A stretch of DNA of 8,154 nt from Burkholderiales bacterium (GTDB taxonomy: Bacteria; Pseudomonadota; Gammaproteobacteria; Burkholderiales; Burkholderiaceae_C): contig JABMMR010000316.1 in NCBI GenBank assembly GCA_013205525.1, positions 1 to 8,154 on the forward strand. The letters are read 5' to 3'. The notes under the pieces were generated by a model. It did not search any database. It saw only the letters and a program-made list of their open reading frames with translations, and was not told where the DNA came from. Positions 1-6,510 of this stretch are shown one piece after another. A program made the translations under genes and the position numbers. Positions within the stretch are counted from its first letter, which is position 1. Every line of letters starts with the position of its first letter.

Positions 1-654
1 AAGTACCACAAGGATGATTATTTGTCCGTCATTTTGGTGGTGTCTAAAATTCTCAAAACCCTCAAAGCCGAGGGCGCGGTGGCTCTAGAGCCGCATATTG
101 AAAACCCAGAATCTAGCGCGATTTTTGCTGAATACCCACCGATGTTGCAAGACCATGCTTTGATGGGGTTGATTTGTGACACGATTCGTTTGATGGTGGT
201 GTCCTCGGGCAACTTAAGCCCTTACGCGGTCGAAGACGTGATGACCGCTTCCATTAAAAACCACCACCACCACGAGATGGCCAACGCCGGTTTTTGGGCG
301 AGTATGGAAGGTGCCTTGCCGGCGCTGGGTATTGTGGCCTGTGTCTTGGGTGTGGTGAAGACCATGGGCGCGATTGACCAACCCCCACCTGTGCTGGGTG
401 CTTTGATTGGCAGTGCGCTGGTGGGTACGTTCATGGGTGTGTTGTTGGCCTATGGTGTCGCCGGTCCTTTTGCGGTGCGTATCGGGCAGGTGATTGAAGA
501 AGACAATGAAATCTACAAATGCGTACAACAACTCATCGTTGCCAATTTGCATGGCCACCCCATGCCACTGGTGATTGAGGCTGCCAGGTCGGTTATCAAC
601 AGCCACAATAAACCGTCATTTGGAGAAATTTTTGACGGTATGCGAGGCAAATAA
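1..654 (+). CDS. motA: Flagellar motor stator protein MotA (5'-truncated by window edge)
   Basis: MotA forms, with MotB, the inner-membrane proton channel whose ion flow drives the flagellar rotor. The reading frame is open from base 1 (it begins KYHKDDYLSV), so the gene starts outside the window; the TTG at 22 is an internal Leu codon, not a start. 217 C-terminal residues are visible, against about 285 for the family. Compared from memory with E. coli MotA, the cytoplasmic loop keeps the rotor-contacting charges (a Lys at the Arg90 position and the Glu of ALEPHIENPE at the Glu98 position). The third membrane helix carries PALGIVA with the conserved proline (Pro173 in E. coli), and the fourth helix reads GTFMGVLLAYGVAGPFAV with the second conserved proline. 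A natural HHHH run (262-273) lies before the third helix. The gene ends 2 nt before motB, and the motB ribosome-binding site lies within motA. Identification is firm. Confidence 0.96.
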   Translation, partial: KYHKDDYLSVILVVSKILKTLKAEGAVALEPHIENPESSAIFAEYPPMLQDHALMGLICDTIRLMVVSSGNLSPYAVEDVMTASIKNHHHHEMANAGFWASMEGALPALGIVACVLGVVKTMGAIDQPPPVLGALIGSALVGTFMGVLLAYGVAGPFAVRIGQVIEEDNEIYKCVQQLIVANLHGHPMPLVIEAARSVINSHNKPSFGEIFDGMRGK

Positions 655-656
655 AC

Positions 657-1724
657 ATGGCTGAAGCAACTGCCGCCGACGCAGACGCCGTCGCTGACGA
701 CTCTCCTTCAGAAGCCGCGCCCGAAGCGGCGGCGGCTGGCACTCAGGCGCTGGCGCCCGTCATCATCATCAAGAAAATTGAAGATGGTCACGGCGGCGCC
801 CACGGTGGCGCTTGGAAGATTGCCTTGGCTGACATGATGACCGCCATGATGGCCTTCTTTTTGTTGATGTGGTTGCTGGGTGCCTCCAACGCCGACCAAC
901 GCAAAAGTATTGCCGACTATTTCAAACCCACCTCGCACAGCTTGATACCTGTGGGTCAGTTGGCTGGCTCCAATGGCGTTTTGGGTGGTCGCTCCATCAT
1001 CGACCCCGATGCTTTTCCTTATGGTGCACGCCAAACCGGTTTGCTCGAGCGCTTGACGCCCAAGTCCGAGGGCGGGCCCAACCCGGAAACCGACCCCGGT
1101 CCGGAAAATGAAAACGAGGCCAAAGATCCGTCTAAGGGTGGCAAAGGCGAGGGCTTGGGCCAAGGCGAGGGCGGCCAAGGCGAGGGCGGTGCTGACCCCG
1201 ACAAGCTCAGCAAAGCCGAACGCCAAGCCATTGCCGCGCAGCAAGACAAAGAAAACTTTGAAAAGCTCGAACAAGAGCTGAAAGAAAAGTTGTCTGAAAA
1301 CAAAAAATTCGAGTCTTTGAAAGACAAGGTGTCGATCAGCCGTGACAAAGACGGTTTACGCATCGAAATCATCGACAACGCCGACTTTGCGATGTTCCCA
1401 AGCGGAGGCGTGGGCATGCAGGGCAAGGCCGCAGCCTTGCTTGCCGAAGTGGCTGCATCCTTGGGTGGCATGCCCAACCAAGTGGCCATCCGTGGTCACA
1501 CCGACGCCGTACCTTTCCAAAATCCTGACGGCAAGAACAACTGGTCTTTGTCTGCCGATCGTGCCGAAGTCACGCGCCAAATTTTGCAGAAAAAAGGCAT
1601 CAATGAAGTACGTTTCAAACGTATCGAGGGTGTGGCCGATACCGACCCGTTCAACCCCAAAGATAAATTCGACCCGCGTAACCGGCGCATGAGCATCACC
1701 GTGCTCAACCAAGACCCGAAATAG
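657..1724 (+). CDS. motB: Flagellar motor stator protein MotB
   Basis: MotB is the peptidoglycan-anchored, proton-binding partner of MotA. The 355-aa protein has an Ala/Asp-rich cytoplasmic N-terminus (residues 1-35), then the motif HGGAHGGAWKIALADMMTAM and a single membrane helix to about residue 75. Asp59 is the proton-binding residue (Asp32 in E. coli), so the N-terminus is about 27 residues longer than in E. coli. A proline-rich plug/linker follows, then a Gly-rich stretch (162-178), a charged probable helix (183-222), and an OmpA-like peptidoglycan-binding domain (about 225-350) with GHTDA at 280-284, NWSLSADRA at 295-303 and RNRRM at 341-345. The helix is of the proton (MotB) rather than sodium (PomB) type. 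The ATG at 657 has GAGG at 644-647 with 9-nt spacing. The gene is co-transcribed with motA and ends 1 nt from the convergent regulator gene. Confidence 0.97.
   Translation: MAEATAADADAVADDSPSEAAPEAAAAGTQALAPVIIIKKIEDGHGGAHGGAWKIALADMMTAMMAFFLLMWLLGASNADQRKSIADYFKPTSHSLIPVGQLAGSNGVLGGRSIIDPDAFPYGARQTGLLERLTPKSEGGPNPETDPGPENENEAKDPSKGGKGEGLGQGEGGQGEGGADPDKLSKAERQAIAAQQDKENFEKLEQELKEKLSENKKFESLKDKVSISRDKDGLRIEIIDNADFAMFPSGGVGMQGKAAALLAEVAASLGGMPNQVAIRGHTDAVPFQNPDGKNNWSLSADRAEVTRQILQKKGINEVRFKRIEGVADTDPFNPKDKFDPRNRRMSITVLNQDPK
1140..1187 (+). repeat. 15-bp in-frame tandem repeat in the motB linker
   Basis: Two exact adjacent copies of GGCCAAGGCGAGGGC lie at 1158-1172 and 1173-1187. A third copy with one mismatch (GGCAAAGGCGAGGGC) is at 1140-1154, separated by a TTG codon. 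The unit length is a multiple of three and in register with motB, each copy encoding Gly-Lys/Gln-Gly-Glu-Gly. Copy-number change would lengthen or shorten the flexible linker between the membrane helix and the peptidoglycan-binding domain without shifting the frame. Confidence 0.85.
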
Positions 1725-1725
1725 A

Positions 1726-2841
1726 TCAGGCGGTTCTGAGGTCGTATTTGTTGATCTTCTCGATCAAGGTGGTGCGCTGAAGATTGAGCAACTTGGCTGT
1801 GCGCGAGACATTGCCTTGCGAACGCTCCAAAGCTTGCTCGATGATGTTGCGTTCAATCTCGGCCAAACGGTCTTTCAGCGATATGCCCTCGGGCGGTAAA
1901 TGCGGCATGCCTTGGGCCAACATGATGATGCTCTCCACCTCGTTGTCTTGCGGCTCGGGTTGATCCACCATGCCAGCAGACTCGGCCATTTCGGCCAGCA
2001 CCTCGGGCGGCGGCGTCATGTCTTGCGACACACACGGCCCCATTTGTAGCAACATCTCGGCTTGAACCGGCACCAATCCTTTGGGCAACAAACTGGGCGG
2101 GATGGAACGGATGTCCAACTCTTGCCCGGCATACAAGGTGCTGAAGCGGTCCATCAAATTGGTCAGTTCGCGCACATTGCCAGGCCATGCGTAGTTGACC
2201 AAGGCATCCAAGAACGCGGCGTTAAAACTTATGCTCTGCGATTGCGGCGATTTGTAACGTGATGCGTAAAAATGCAGCAATTCGGGGATGTCTTGGGATC
2301 GCTCGCGCAGGGGCGGCGTGACCACCGGCAACACATTAAGACGATAGTACAAATCTTCGCGAAAGCGCCCAGCTTGAATTTCTGTTTCTAAATCGCGGTG
2401 TGTGGCGGCAATGACACGAACATCGATAGGAATCTGCCGTGTCGAGCCCACCGGGTCAATCACCCGCTCTTGCAGCACACGCAGCAATTTGACCTGCATG
2501 TCCAGCGTCATATCGCCAATTTCATCCAGAAAAATCGTGCCGCCATGGGCCAGCTCGAAGCGTCCAATGCGGTCAGCCACTGCGCCTGTGAAAGATCCTT
2601 TGCGGTGACCAAAGAGTTCACTTTCCAATAACTCTTTGGGAATAGCTGAACAATTAATAGGTACAAAAGCGCCGCCCAAACGGTCGGATTGTTCGTGCAA
2701 AGAACGCGCCAGCAACTCCTTGCCCGTGCCACTTTCGCCCGTGATAAGTACCGTGGCAGCAGAGTTGGCGATGGTGGAGATCAGGCGGCGCAGGGCCTGC
2801 GCAATCGGACTGTTACCGATGAAATGAGAGGGAGATTTCAT
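1726..2841 (-). CDS. FleQ/FlrA-like sigma-54 activator lacking a receiver domain
   Basis: A bacterial enhancer-binding protein that activates RNA polymerase-sigma54 by ATP hydrolysis; here probably a flagellar regulator. The 371-aa protein starts directly at the AAA+ domain: Walker A GESGTGKE (35-42), the sigma54-contact loop as GSFTGA (82-87) instead of the usual GAFTGA, Walker B FLDEIGD (104-110), GRFREDLYYRLN with the arginine-finger region (158-169), and WPGNVREL (219-226). A long linker (about 250-315) leads to LPPEGISLKDRLAEIE and a Fis-type helix-turn-helix (about 341-368) containing QRTTLIEKINKY, which resembles FleQ/FlrA more than FlrC/NtrC. FleQ and FlrA are near 490 aa with an N-terminal receiver-like domain; that domain is absent here. 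The frame upstream of the ATG hits a stop within about 45 nt and offers no other ATG, GTG or TTG start. No strong ribosome-binding site is visible. FleQ-like subfamily is my inference; the enhancer-binding assignment is certain. Confidence 0.93.
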   Translation of the reverse strand: MKSPSHFIGNSPIAQALRRLISTIANSAATVLITGESGTGKELLARSLHEQSDRLGGAFVPINCSAIPKELLESELFGHRKGSFTGAVADRIGRFELAHGGTIFLDEIGDMTLDMQVKLLRVLQERVIDPVGSTRQIPIDVRVIAATHRDLETEIQAGRFREDLYYRLNVLPVVTPPLRERSQDIPELLHFYASRYKSPQSQSISFNAAFLDALVNYAWPGNVRELTNLMDRFSTLYAGQELDIRSIPPSLLPKGLVPVQAEMLLQMGPCVSQDMTPPPEVLAEMAESAGMVDQPEPQDNEVESIIMLAQGMPHLPPEGISLKDRLAEIERNIIEQALERSQGNVSRTAKLLNLQRTTLIEKINKYDLRTA

Positions 2842-2855
2842 GCTTGTGAGTATTG

Positions 2856-2869
2856 TGACCAGCGGGTCA
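2856..2869. repeat. Inverted repeat TGACC-N4-GGTCA upstream of the regulator
   Basis: Perfect 5-bp arms separated by AGCG, centred about 21 nt upstream of the regulator start codon. The position fits an operator or autoregulatory site, but no factor can be named. The half-sites face the opposite way to the FleQ consensus (GTCA...TGAC). Confidence 0.4.
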
Positions 2870-2872
2870 AAT

Positions 2873-2884
2873 ACGACAAGTCGT
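2873..2884. repeat. Inverted repeat ACGAC-N2-GTCGT upstream of the regulator
   Basis: Perfect 5-bp arms around AA, only 3 nt from the neighbouring inverted repeat and between the divergent regulator and flgP promoter regions. It could be a second operator or a short hairpin in an untranslated leader. Its function is inferred from position only. Confidence 0.35.
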
Positions 2885-2917
2885 CAAAAGTATTCCACCC
2901 AAACCAAAGAAAGACCT

Positions 2918-2944
2918 TAAAGAAGCGCCGCTGTGCGCCGATTC
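2918..2944 (+). promoter_or_regulatory. Sigma-28 (FliA) promoter for the flgP operon
   Basis: TAAAGAAG, an 11-nt spacer, then GCCGATTC. Against the enterobacterial FliA consensus (TAAAGTTT-N11-GCCGATAA) this matches TAAAG and GCCGAT exactly with the exact spacing. Transcription would begin near 2951, leaving a leader of about 70 nt before flgP. The site makes the flgP-to-flhB(C) operon a FliA-dependent (late) unit. Confidence 0.8.
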
Positions 2945-3006
2945 ATAGCTTGTACCCGATTGAAGACAGCGTGTGAGGATGTGCCACACACTGCTGACCC
3001 CCCTAA

Positions 3007-3012
3007 AGAGGA
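3007..3012 (+). promoter_or_regulatory. Ribosome-binding site fixing the flgP start
   Basis: AGAGGA sits 7 nt before the ATG at 3020. It decides between that ATG and a longer frame beginning with GTG at 2933, which would start inside the FliA promoter and would bury the lipoprotein signal peptide. Confidence 0.8.
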
Positions 3013-3019
3013 AATTACC

Positions 3020-3562
3020 ATGATCTACCGAATTGCTCTTGCTGTTAGCGCGCTGTCTGGTTTGACTGCTTGCGAAACCATTCACAGTTTGACTGCCCCG
3101 GCGAATGCACCTGTGGTGGCCATTGGCTCGCCTGCCGGTGCGCAAGCCCCCAGAGTTGCCCCCGTGGTTGCCCCCGAGCCTTCCCCCGTCACCATGATCA
3201 CCCCGATGATGGAGAAGCGCGAAACCTTTGTGGCAACGGGCTATGCCGTCATCAGCATTCAAAACCATAAAAACCCCGCCCAACAACGTTTGCTGGCCAT
3301 TCGTGCCTCCAAGCTTGATGCTTACCGCGCCTTGACCGAACAGGTCTATGGCCAACAAATGGACGCCAGCACCACGGTGGCTGACATGACCGTCATGAAC
3401 GACACTTTCCGCGCTCGTGTGGAAGGCGTGATTTACGGCGCGAATTTGGTCAGCATCACCCCTATCGGTGACGACACTTACGAGACCACCTTGTCTTTGG
3501 ACCGCAATGCGGTGCAAGACTTGCGCACCTTGTACTTGACCCAAATCGCTGCACGCCGTTAA
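3020..3562 (+). CDS. flgP: Flagellar outer-membrane lipoprotein FlgP (LPP20 family)
   Basis: FlgP is an outer-membrane lipoprotein that forms part of the basal disk/H-ring around the flagellar outer-membrane rings in Vibrio and relatives. The 180-aa product begins with a lipoprotein signal peptide (MIYRIALAVSALSGLTAC): lipobox LTAC with Cys18, followed by Glu at +2, compatible with outer-membrane sorting. A Pro/Ala-rich spacer (about 25-60) leads to the conserved LPP20-type domain (about 70-165), with ATGYAVISIQ, NPAQQRLLAIRASKLDAYR, EQVYG, VMNDTFRARVEGVIYGA and ITPIGDDTYETTLSLD. The ATG was chosen for its ribosome-binding site and signal peptide. It is the first gene of the right-facing operon behind a FliA promoter, 24 nt before flgT. 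A flgO partner, adjacent in Vibrio, is not seen here. Confidence 0.93.
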   Translation: MIYRIALAVSALSGLTACETIHSLTAPANAPVVAIGSPAGAQAPRVAPVVAPEPSPVTMITPMMEKRETFVATGYAVISIQNHKNPAQQRLLAIRASKLDAYRALTEQVYGQQMDASTTVADMTVMNDTFRARVEGVIYGANLVSITPIGDDTYETTLSLDRNAVQDLRTLYLTQIAARR

Positions 3563-3586
3563 TTCACATTCAAAGAATTGACTGCC

Positions 3587-4660
3587 ATGCGCTCATGCTC
3601 CTATCGCTTTGTGGTGACGGCCTTGGTCTTGGCTGGCAGCCTGATCGCCTCAGCCTCAGCCCAATCGCTGACGGCTGAAGAGCGCTTGGATGCGATTCGC
3701 CAGTCCTTGGTTCAGCGCGCCTTAGAGGGGCCCACCCAAGTGCGGGCTACACATTGGATAGACGGCAACGGCGCGCTGCAAGAAAGCAGCAGTTTTGTGA
3801 CCGGCATGGAAGTGCGCGGCGTGCGTATCTTGGCCTATGGCCGCGACATGGACAGCCGGCCCACAGCCACCGGCATGCAACTCGATGGCAAAACAGCTTT
3901 GGCTCCCGCCTGTGTGTCGCCTGTGGTTGACGGCGGCGTCTGGCATCAACTCAACTGGGTTGTGCGCTACGACGCACCCATGCCAGCGCAGCGTCGCTAT
4001 GAGGCTCAGTTGATTGGACAGCAATTTCGCCAACAAACATTCAGCGCCTCGCACCATGCCAAGAACTGGCGCGTGAGCGAGCGAAAACTCCCCGCCGACG
4101 GCTACGAACAGTTGCTGGTCGGGCAGGGTGAGCAGCACGTGCCTTGGGTGTTGCGTGTCCGAGTATCAGCAAGCGCTGACTCCTTTTATGCGTCCAATGT
4201 GTATGACGTCACTTGGGAATTGATTGGCCGCGGCGCTGGTCAAGACCCCGCGTACCGCGGTTCGCAACAAATCAGCATCGATGTGCCGCGCACCGTGGGT
4301 ATCGAGTCCAAGCCCTTGGCCCCCGTGGTGATGTCGCAAATCCAAGCGAGCATTCAAAAATTTCAAGAAGGCATGGAAAAAGTGCTGTCTTGCAAAGTGC
4401 CGCAGTTCCAAGTGCTGAATGTTTACGCCGGCAGCGTGCGCATTGCCGGCGGCGCTGCCAGCGGCATTCGTGTCGGAACCCAAATGGTGCTGGCAGATCG
4501 CCAAAAACTCCCTCTCAGAGCTTTGGAGCCCCGCGCTTTAGAACGCTTGGCCATGGCTGAGGTGGTGTCTGTCAGCGATTATTATGCGGAACTCAAGCTC
4601 AGCGCGGGTTCAAAATTTCCCGCCAATGCGCAATGGGTCGCCATTACACATACGCCTTGA
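3587..4660 (+). CDS. flgT: Flagellar assembly protein FlgT-like (periplasmic ring protein)
   Basis: FlgT builds the H-ring around the flagellar LP-ring in Vibrio and is needed for stable attachment of stator-associated rings. The 357-aa product has a Sec signal peptide with likely cleavage ASA|Q after residue 25. An N-terminal domain (about 30-105; AIRQSLVQRALEG, then ESSSFVTGMEVRGVRILAYG) resembles the FlgT N-domain. A middle region (about 110-265) follows, and the C-terminal domain from Cys269 (CKVPQFQVLNVYAG, then GAASGIRVGTQMVL and AMAEVVSVSDYYAELKL) resembles the FlgT C-domain. Vibrio FlgT is near 377 aa. The ATG at 3587 is preferred over an in-frame TTG at 3578; the ribosome-binding site (AAAGAA at 3572-3577) is weak, so translation may be partly coupled to flgP. 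The middle domain is divergent, so FlgT-like is safer than strict orthology. Confidence 0.82.
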   Translation: MRSCSYRFVVTALVLAGSLIASASAQSLTAEERLDAIRQSLVQRALEGPTQVRATHWIDGNGALQESSSFVTGMEVRGVRILAYGRDMDSRPTATGMQLDGKTALAPACVSPVVDGGVWHQLNWVVRYDAPMPAQRRYEAQLIGQQFRQQTFSASHHAKNWRVSERKLPADGYEQLLVGQGEQHVPWVLRVRVSASADSFYASNVYDVTWELIGRGAGQDPAYRGSQQISIDVPRTVGIESKPLAPVVMSQIQASIQKFQEGMEKVLSCKVPQFQVLNVYAGSVRIAGGAASGIRVGTQMVLADRQKLPLRALEPRALERLAMAEVVSVSDYYAELKLSAGSKFPANAQWVAITHTP

Positions 4661-4664
4661 ATCT

Positions 4665-4670
4665 CAGGAG
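4665..4670 (+). promoter_or_regulatory. Ribosome-binding site for the LysM gene
   Basis: CAGGAG lies 9 nt before the ATG at 4680 but only 3 nt before an in-frame TTG at 4674, so it supports the ATG as start. Confidence 0.7.
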
Positions 4671-4679
4671 TGATTGACC

Positions 4680-5318
4680 ATGTTTTCTTTCCCACAATAT
4701 CTTTTCAGCAGTGTTTTTTTCTCTTGTGTGCTGATGGCTGCAGCCGGTGCCGCTGAGACGCCCCGTCAAGCACCTTTGGAGTTGCCCAAAGAGCTGATGC
4801 CCGCTGATACCCCATTGGCCAAAAAGCCCATGGCCAAGTCCATCAAATTGGCCAAGGCCGATATTCAAGACATCGTGCCTGGGTCGTCTTCTGCCGTGGT
4901 CACCCCAGTGGTCGCGGCGACCAAGCCGGTGGTCGAAGACATGGCCGCACCCGTATGGAAGACCCACACGGTGATGGCGGGTGACACCTTAGAAAAAGTG
5001 GTTCAAAAATACTATGCCAACAGCCCTTTGAAGCCCGACGTGTTGCGCGACTGGGTGGTGGTCAACAACCCGAATGTTTTCATCAAACCCAACTCCAAAA
5101 AGCTGCAACCTGGCACCGTGCTGAACTTGGCAGACCAAACCGAGTTGATCCAAAAACTCATGCCCAGCGCGGCCACCAAAACCCAGGTGCAGGCGGTGCC
5201 TAATACCCTGCCAGCCAACCCCTTGCCCGCACCGTTTGGCGGAGCGGCCTCACACCAAGCGGGCAATGTCCAAGCTCTGGTAGAACCCAACAAACGCAAC
5301 TGGGTGCGCTACCCCTGA
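4680..5318 (+). CDS. Periplasmic LysM-domain protein of the flagellar disk operon
   Basis: I do not recognise a named gene. The 212-aa product has an N-terminal hydrophobic export signal (about 6-25, likely cleavage near AGAA|E), a Lys/Pro-rich linker (about 26-90), one LysM-like peptidoglycan-binding domain (about 94-150) with HTVMAGDTLEKVVQKYY, VVVNNPNVF and KLQPGTVLNLAD, and a Pro/Ala-rich tail. The domain is longer between its halves than a minimal LysM and recalls the FimV-type LysM region. The signal peptide has no Arg or Lys before its hydrophobic core (MFSFPQYLFSS), which is unusual. FFSC is a poor lipobox, so lipidation is unlikely. Lying 19 nt after flgT and 39 nt before the FliK-like gene, it is probably an envelope-anchoring or scaffold factor for the FlgP/FlgT structure; this role is inferred from context. 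Confidence 0.82.
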   Translation: MFSFPQYLFSSVFFSCVLMAAAGAAETPRQAPLELPKELMPADTPLAKKPMAKSIKLAKADIQDIVPGSSSAVVTPVVAATKPVVEDMAAPVWKTHTVMAGDTLEKVVQKYYANSPLKPDVLRDWVVVNNPNVFIKPNSKKLQPGTVLNLADQTELIQKLMPSAATKTQVQAVPNTLPANPLPAPFGGAASHQAGNVQALVEPNKRNWVRYP

Positions 5319-5357
5319 TACCTGCTGCGCCTTGAATGGCGCCCAAGGACTTGCCAG

Positions 5358-6506
5358 ATGCTTGGTCCCGAACTTGTGAATGCTGCCAGCCGGACAGGGC
5401 CTGTCCAGGCAGAAAACCGCGCTCTCTGGGTACAAACGCCGGTGGCACAGCAATTAGGACTGCGGGACGGGCAAATCGTGCAAGCCAATGTCGAGGTGCG
5501 CGATCAAAGAGTGCGGCTGTGGTTGAAAGATTTCTTTTTTGAATTGCCCAATGGCTGGGTGCTCAAAGACGGCGACAAACCTTTTTTACGCGTCAGCCAC
5601 AACGCCGGCAGTTGGGGTTTTTTGATTCAAGCCCACCCCAATGGTCAAGCCCCTGCGGCAACGGCAACACCGGCGAATCAGTTGTTTGGTGTGCAGACCC
5701 CCCCACTGGTACGGCCCACCGATGTGGCGGCCCTAGAGCCCCAGTCCAACCGCGTGGGCATGCTGCTGATGCAACCGCCGGGATTTGCCACTTTTTCAAA
5801 ATTAATGAATGATGTGGCGCAAGGCAGTTGGAGCACCCAAACCGAGCTTGGGTCTTGGCTGCAACGCCTTTTGCAGCAACGCAATTCTTTGGCACAAATG
5901 AACCCCAGCATGTTGCGCAAAGCCGTGTTGGGTCAGTCGCGCAGCATTGAAAATATGTTGTTGCAAGGCCAAGAAGCCGCAGATGACCCCAAAACGCTGC
6001 TGAAGAAACTGATGGGTTTGCTTAGCGAAGCCTCTGCTGAGCCGGTGGACAAAGACAGCTTGCGCCAATTACAAGATGCCAGCGCTGAATTCGAGGCCGC
6101 CCAAGCCCAGAGTGCGCAAAAAATGCAGCATGGCGAGCTCTCTTTGCATGTCATCTTGCCGTTTGTCGACGCCGATCCCGTCGATTTGCATTTTCAGCGT
6201 CCACCGCGCAAAAAAGGCCAAGAAGAGCCACCCTTGAGTGTGGACATCCATTCGCGCAGCCGCGTCTTGGGCGAGGTTTGGCTGAACACCCAAATCTCCA
6301 AAGGCAATGATGTCGATTTGGTGATGTGGGCTTTGCGTGACGAGGTTACGCATTTGGCGCGTGAGCGCTCGGGCGAGTTGGGCCTAGAGCTGGGCGCGGC
6401 GGGCTTGCAGCTGCAGTCGTTTCAAATTTTCAACGCCCCCAGGCCGCTGGCCCGGGTGGGTGAATCCTCGGGCACGCGTGGCTTGGTCATCGATTTAAGG
6501 GCGTGA
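5358..6506 (+). CDS. fliK: FliK-like flagellar hook-length control protein
   Basis: FliK measures hook length and, through its C-terminal domain, switches the export gate protein FlhB from rod/hook to filament substrates. The 382-aa product has an N-terminal beta-rich region (about 20-95), a Pro/Ala/Gln-rich linker, a helical middle (about 143-255), and a C-terminal Flg_hook-type domain (about 258-362) with ELSLHVILPFVDADPVDLHF, LGEVWLNTQISKGNDVDLVMWALRDEV and ELGAAGLQLQSFQIFN. The ATG has AAGGA at 5345-5349 with 8-nt spacing. It ends 4 nt before the FlhB C-domain gene, its expected functional partner. Weak N-terminal conservation and the location with flgP/flgT rather than beside fliJ suggest a second, divergent FliK rather than the canonical one; this cannot be confirmed from the window. 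Confidence 0.85.
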   Translation: MLGPELVNAASRTGPVQAENRALWVQTPVAQQLGLRDGQIVQANVEVRDQRVRLWLKDFFFELPNGWVLKDGDKPFLRVSHNAGSWGFLIQAHPNGQAPAATATPANQLFGVQTPPLVRPTDVAALEPQSNRVGMLLMQPPGFATFSKLMNDVAQGSWSTQTELGSWLQRLLQQRNSLAQMNPSMLRKAVLGQSRSIENMLLQGQEAADDPKTLLKKLMGLLSEASAEPVDKDSLRQLQDASAEFEAAQAQSAQKMQHGELSLHVILPFVDADPVDLHFQRPPRKKGQEEPPLSVDIHSRSRVLGEVWLNTQISKGNDVDLVMWALRDEVTHLARERSGELGLELGAAGLQLQSFQIFNAPRPLARVGESSGTRGLVIDLRA

Positions 6507-6510
6507 AAAT

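Noticed and set aside
262..273. HHHH run in MotA resembling an engineered tag
   Set aside because: It is internal, four residues only, and His-rich loops before the third helix are natural in MotA proteins.
22..654. TTG at 22 as the motA start
   Set aside because: The frame is open to the window edge and residues before it continue the MotA sequence; the first membrane helices are simply outside the window.
708..1274. 188-codon open frame on the - strand opposite motB
   Set aside because: Shadow of motB with low-complexity Leu/Ala/Gly composition and no start signal.
2856..2869. FleQ box
   Set aside because: FleQ sites have GTCA and TGAC facing inward; here the half-sites are in the opposite order.
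2851..2884. Sigma-70 promoter for the regulator (TTGTCG, 16 nt, CACAAT on the - strand)
   Set aside because: Only eight of twelve consensus positions match and the start point would nearly coincide with the ATG; not strong enough to list.
2933..3019. Upstream GTG start extending flgP by 29 codons
   Set aside because: It would begin inside the FliA promoter, has no ribosome-binding site, and would bury the lipoprotein signal peptide.
2867..3544. Long open frame of 225 codons on the - strand opposite flgP
   Set aside because: It mirrors flgP; the sense protein has clear family motifs, while the antisense one is His/Gly/Arg-rich with no recognisable domain.
5327..5342. GCGCC-N6-GGCGC hairpin between the LysM and FliK-like genes as a terminator
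   Set aside because: The stem is only 5 bp and is followed by the FliK-like ribosome-binding site instead of a T run; at most it could tune translation.
5443..5458. TGGCAC as a sigma-54 -24 element
   Set aside because: The -12 position reads TTAG rather than TTGC, and the site lies inside the FliK-like gene with no gene start nearby.
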